Shown piece by piece: positions 13,623-15,806 of a DNA stretch of 15,806 nt (positions are counted from its first letter, which is position 1; every line of letters begins with the position of its first letter). The position numbers and the translations under genes were made by a program. The stretch spans positions 1 through 15,806 of the forward strand of contig URVD01000013.1 of NCBI GenBank assembly GCA_900551195.1. The letters are read 5' to 3'. This DNA is from an uncultured Collinsella sp. Lineage in GTDB: Bacteria > Actinomycetota > Coriobacteriia > Coriobacteriales > Coriobacteriaceae. The notes beneath the pieces were generated by a model. It ran no database searches. It had not been told where the DNA came from and saw only the letters and a list, made by a program, of their open reading frames with translations.

Positions 13623-14713
13623 ATGAAGAAGAACAAGAACTATGTGGACCTGAAGGAGCAGCCGGTTCCCGAGGGCCAGCATCTGCTCGAGGTCGATGAC
13701 CTTAAGATGTATTTCCATACCGAGGATGGTGTCGTTCGCGCTGTCGACGGTGTGTCCTACACGCTCGATCGCGGCGAGACCCTGGGTGTCGTCGGTGAGT
13801 CCGGCTCCGGTAAGTCCGTGACCGCCATGACCATCATGGGCCTCATCTCGATGCCTCCGGGAAAGATCGAGGGCGGCGACGTTCGCTATCGCGGTCGTTC
13901 TATTCTCGAGATGACCGAGGAAGAGATGCAGCACATTCGCGGTAACGACATCGCGATGATCTTCCAAGATCCTATGACCTCCTTGAACCCGGTCTATAAG
14001 ATCGGCAAGCAGGTGGGCGAGGGTCTTCGTCTGCACCGTGGCTACTCCAAGCAGGAGGCGCTCAAGCGCGCCACCGAGCTTTTGGACCTCGTTGGTATTC
14101 CCGAGCCCGAGAAGCGCGTCAATGAGTATCCGCACCAGTTCTCTGGCGGTATGCGTCAGCGCGTCATGATTGCTATGGCTCTTGCCTGCGATCCCGATAT
14201 TCTGATTGCCGACGAGCCCACGACTGCCCTGGACGTTACCATTCAGGCTCAGATTATTGAGCTTATGCAGGAAATGCAGGAGAAGAACGGCAACGCCATC
14301 ATCATGATTACCCATGACCTGGGTGTCGTCGCCGATATGGCCGACAAGATCATGGTTATGTACGCCGGTCGTCCCGTCGAGTTCGGTACTGCTGAGGAAA
14401 TCTTCTACGAGAGCCGCCACCCCTATACCTGGGGCCTGATTCGCTCCATCCCGGAGCAGGCTATCGATGAGAAGAAACCGCTTACGCCGATTCACGGCAA
14501 CCCGCCTTCGCTCATGAACCTGCCCGAGGGCTGCGTGTTCTCGCCTCGTTGCCCCTATGCGACCGATAAGTGCCGCAAGCAGCGCCCCGAGCGCGTTGTC
14601 ACCGAGTCTGGTCACTACTCTGCGTGCCACTACTCCGGTGACCCCGAGTTCCTCAAGAACGCTCCTGAGACGTCCCGTACGCGCAAGGATTCCAAGAAGG
14701 GAGGCGAGGCGTA

Positions 14714-14714
<1 letters not shown>
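13623..14714 (+). CDS. oppD: Oligopeptide ABC transporter ATPase OppD
   Basis: This 363-residue cytoplasmic ATPase powers peptide import as a heterodimer with OppF. It has Walker A GESGSGKS (58-65), Q-loop Q115, signature FSGGMRQR (173-180), Walker B ILIADEP (193-199) and switch histidine H231. The C-terminal oligopeptide-transporter domain contains [17 protein letters not shown]. Its cysteines C304, C310 and C317, with C335 further on, match the arrangement known to hold a [4Fe-4S] cluster in some OppD/DppD proteins. A charged tail ends the protein. It begins 2 nt after oppC, with GAAGGA inside oppC as the likely ribosome binding site, and its TAA overlaps the oppF ATG by one base, so the two ATPases are probably translationally coupled. 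Confidence 0.95.
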
Positions 14715-15589
<875 letters not shown>

Positions 15590-15806
15590 ATCGGTTCATC
15601 TACCACTACAGTTACCAACTGATTTCTTTTCATCTTCCACTCTCCTCTTTTTTGAATATCAAAGGTTCCCTTTAAAGTAAGAGGAATAATTATTCCATTT
15701 GTCTCAGTTGCTAATTTAAAACTCCCTTTTTTAAATCTAAGTATCTCTCCATCTAAGGTTCTCTCTCCCTCTGGAAAAATAACTATAGGATATCCCTCTT
15801 TTATTA

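Overview
The window reads as about 15.5 kb of a high-GC Gram-positive chromosome, most likely a Collinsella-like member of the Coriobacteriia. The reasons are the strong G/C preference at third codon positions, the rapZ-whiA-gap-pgk-tpiA-secG order typical of actinobacterial chromosomes, and the general look of the proteins. The genus is my recollection of protein families, not a search result. All genuine genes in this part lie on the + strand.

Layout. Positions 1-2260 hold a sialic-acid catabolism block: the 3' end of an N-acetylneuraminate lyase/DapA-family gene, then nanK (ROK kinase) and nanE (epimerase). Together they would turn sialic acid into pyruvate plus GlcNAc-6-phosphate. Positions 2362-4218 hold rapZ and whiA, almost contiguous and without the yvcK gene that usually separates them. 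Positions 4412-9087 hold lower glycolysis: gap, pgk, tpiA and gpmI. Then comes a monocistronic secG with its own promoter-like site and terminator. Positions 9800 to about 15544 hold an oppABCDF oligopeptide ABC importer operon.

Regulatory layer. T-tracted intrinsic terminators follow nanE, gap, gpmI and secG. Hairpins without a T tract lie between nanK and nanE and between oppA and oppB. A 31-nt-arm imperfect inverted repeat separates the lyase from nanK. The rapZ leader holds a hairpin whose 3' arm could instead pair with the ribosome binding site. The gap promoter overlaps an AT-rich inverted repeat.

The last ~260 bases do not belong with the rest. At about 15539-15547 composition falls from GC-rich to roughly one-third GC. 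oppF loses its C-terminal tail at the same point. The minus strand there encodes the middle of a PlsC-type acyltransferase with AT-rich codons, of Fusobacterium- or clostridium-like character. Two convergent genes cut at one base pair most simply mean a chimeric assembly join or clone.

I found no CRISPR array, tRNA, rRNA, insertion sequence, prophage or defence module, and no convincing undescribed system. The notable points are the chimeric end, the missing yvcK, and several structured leaders and operators.
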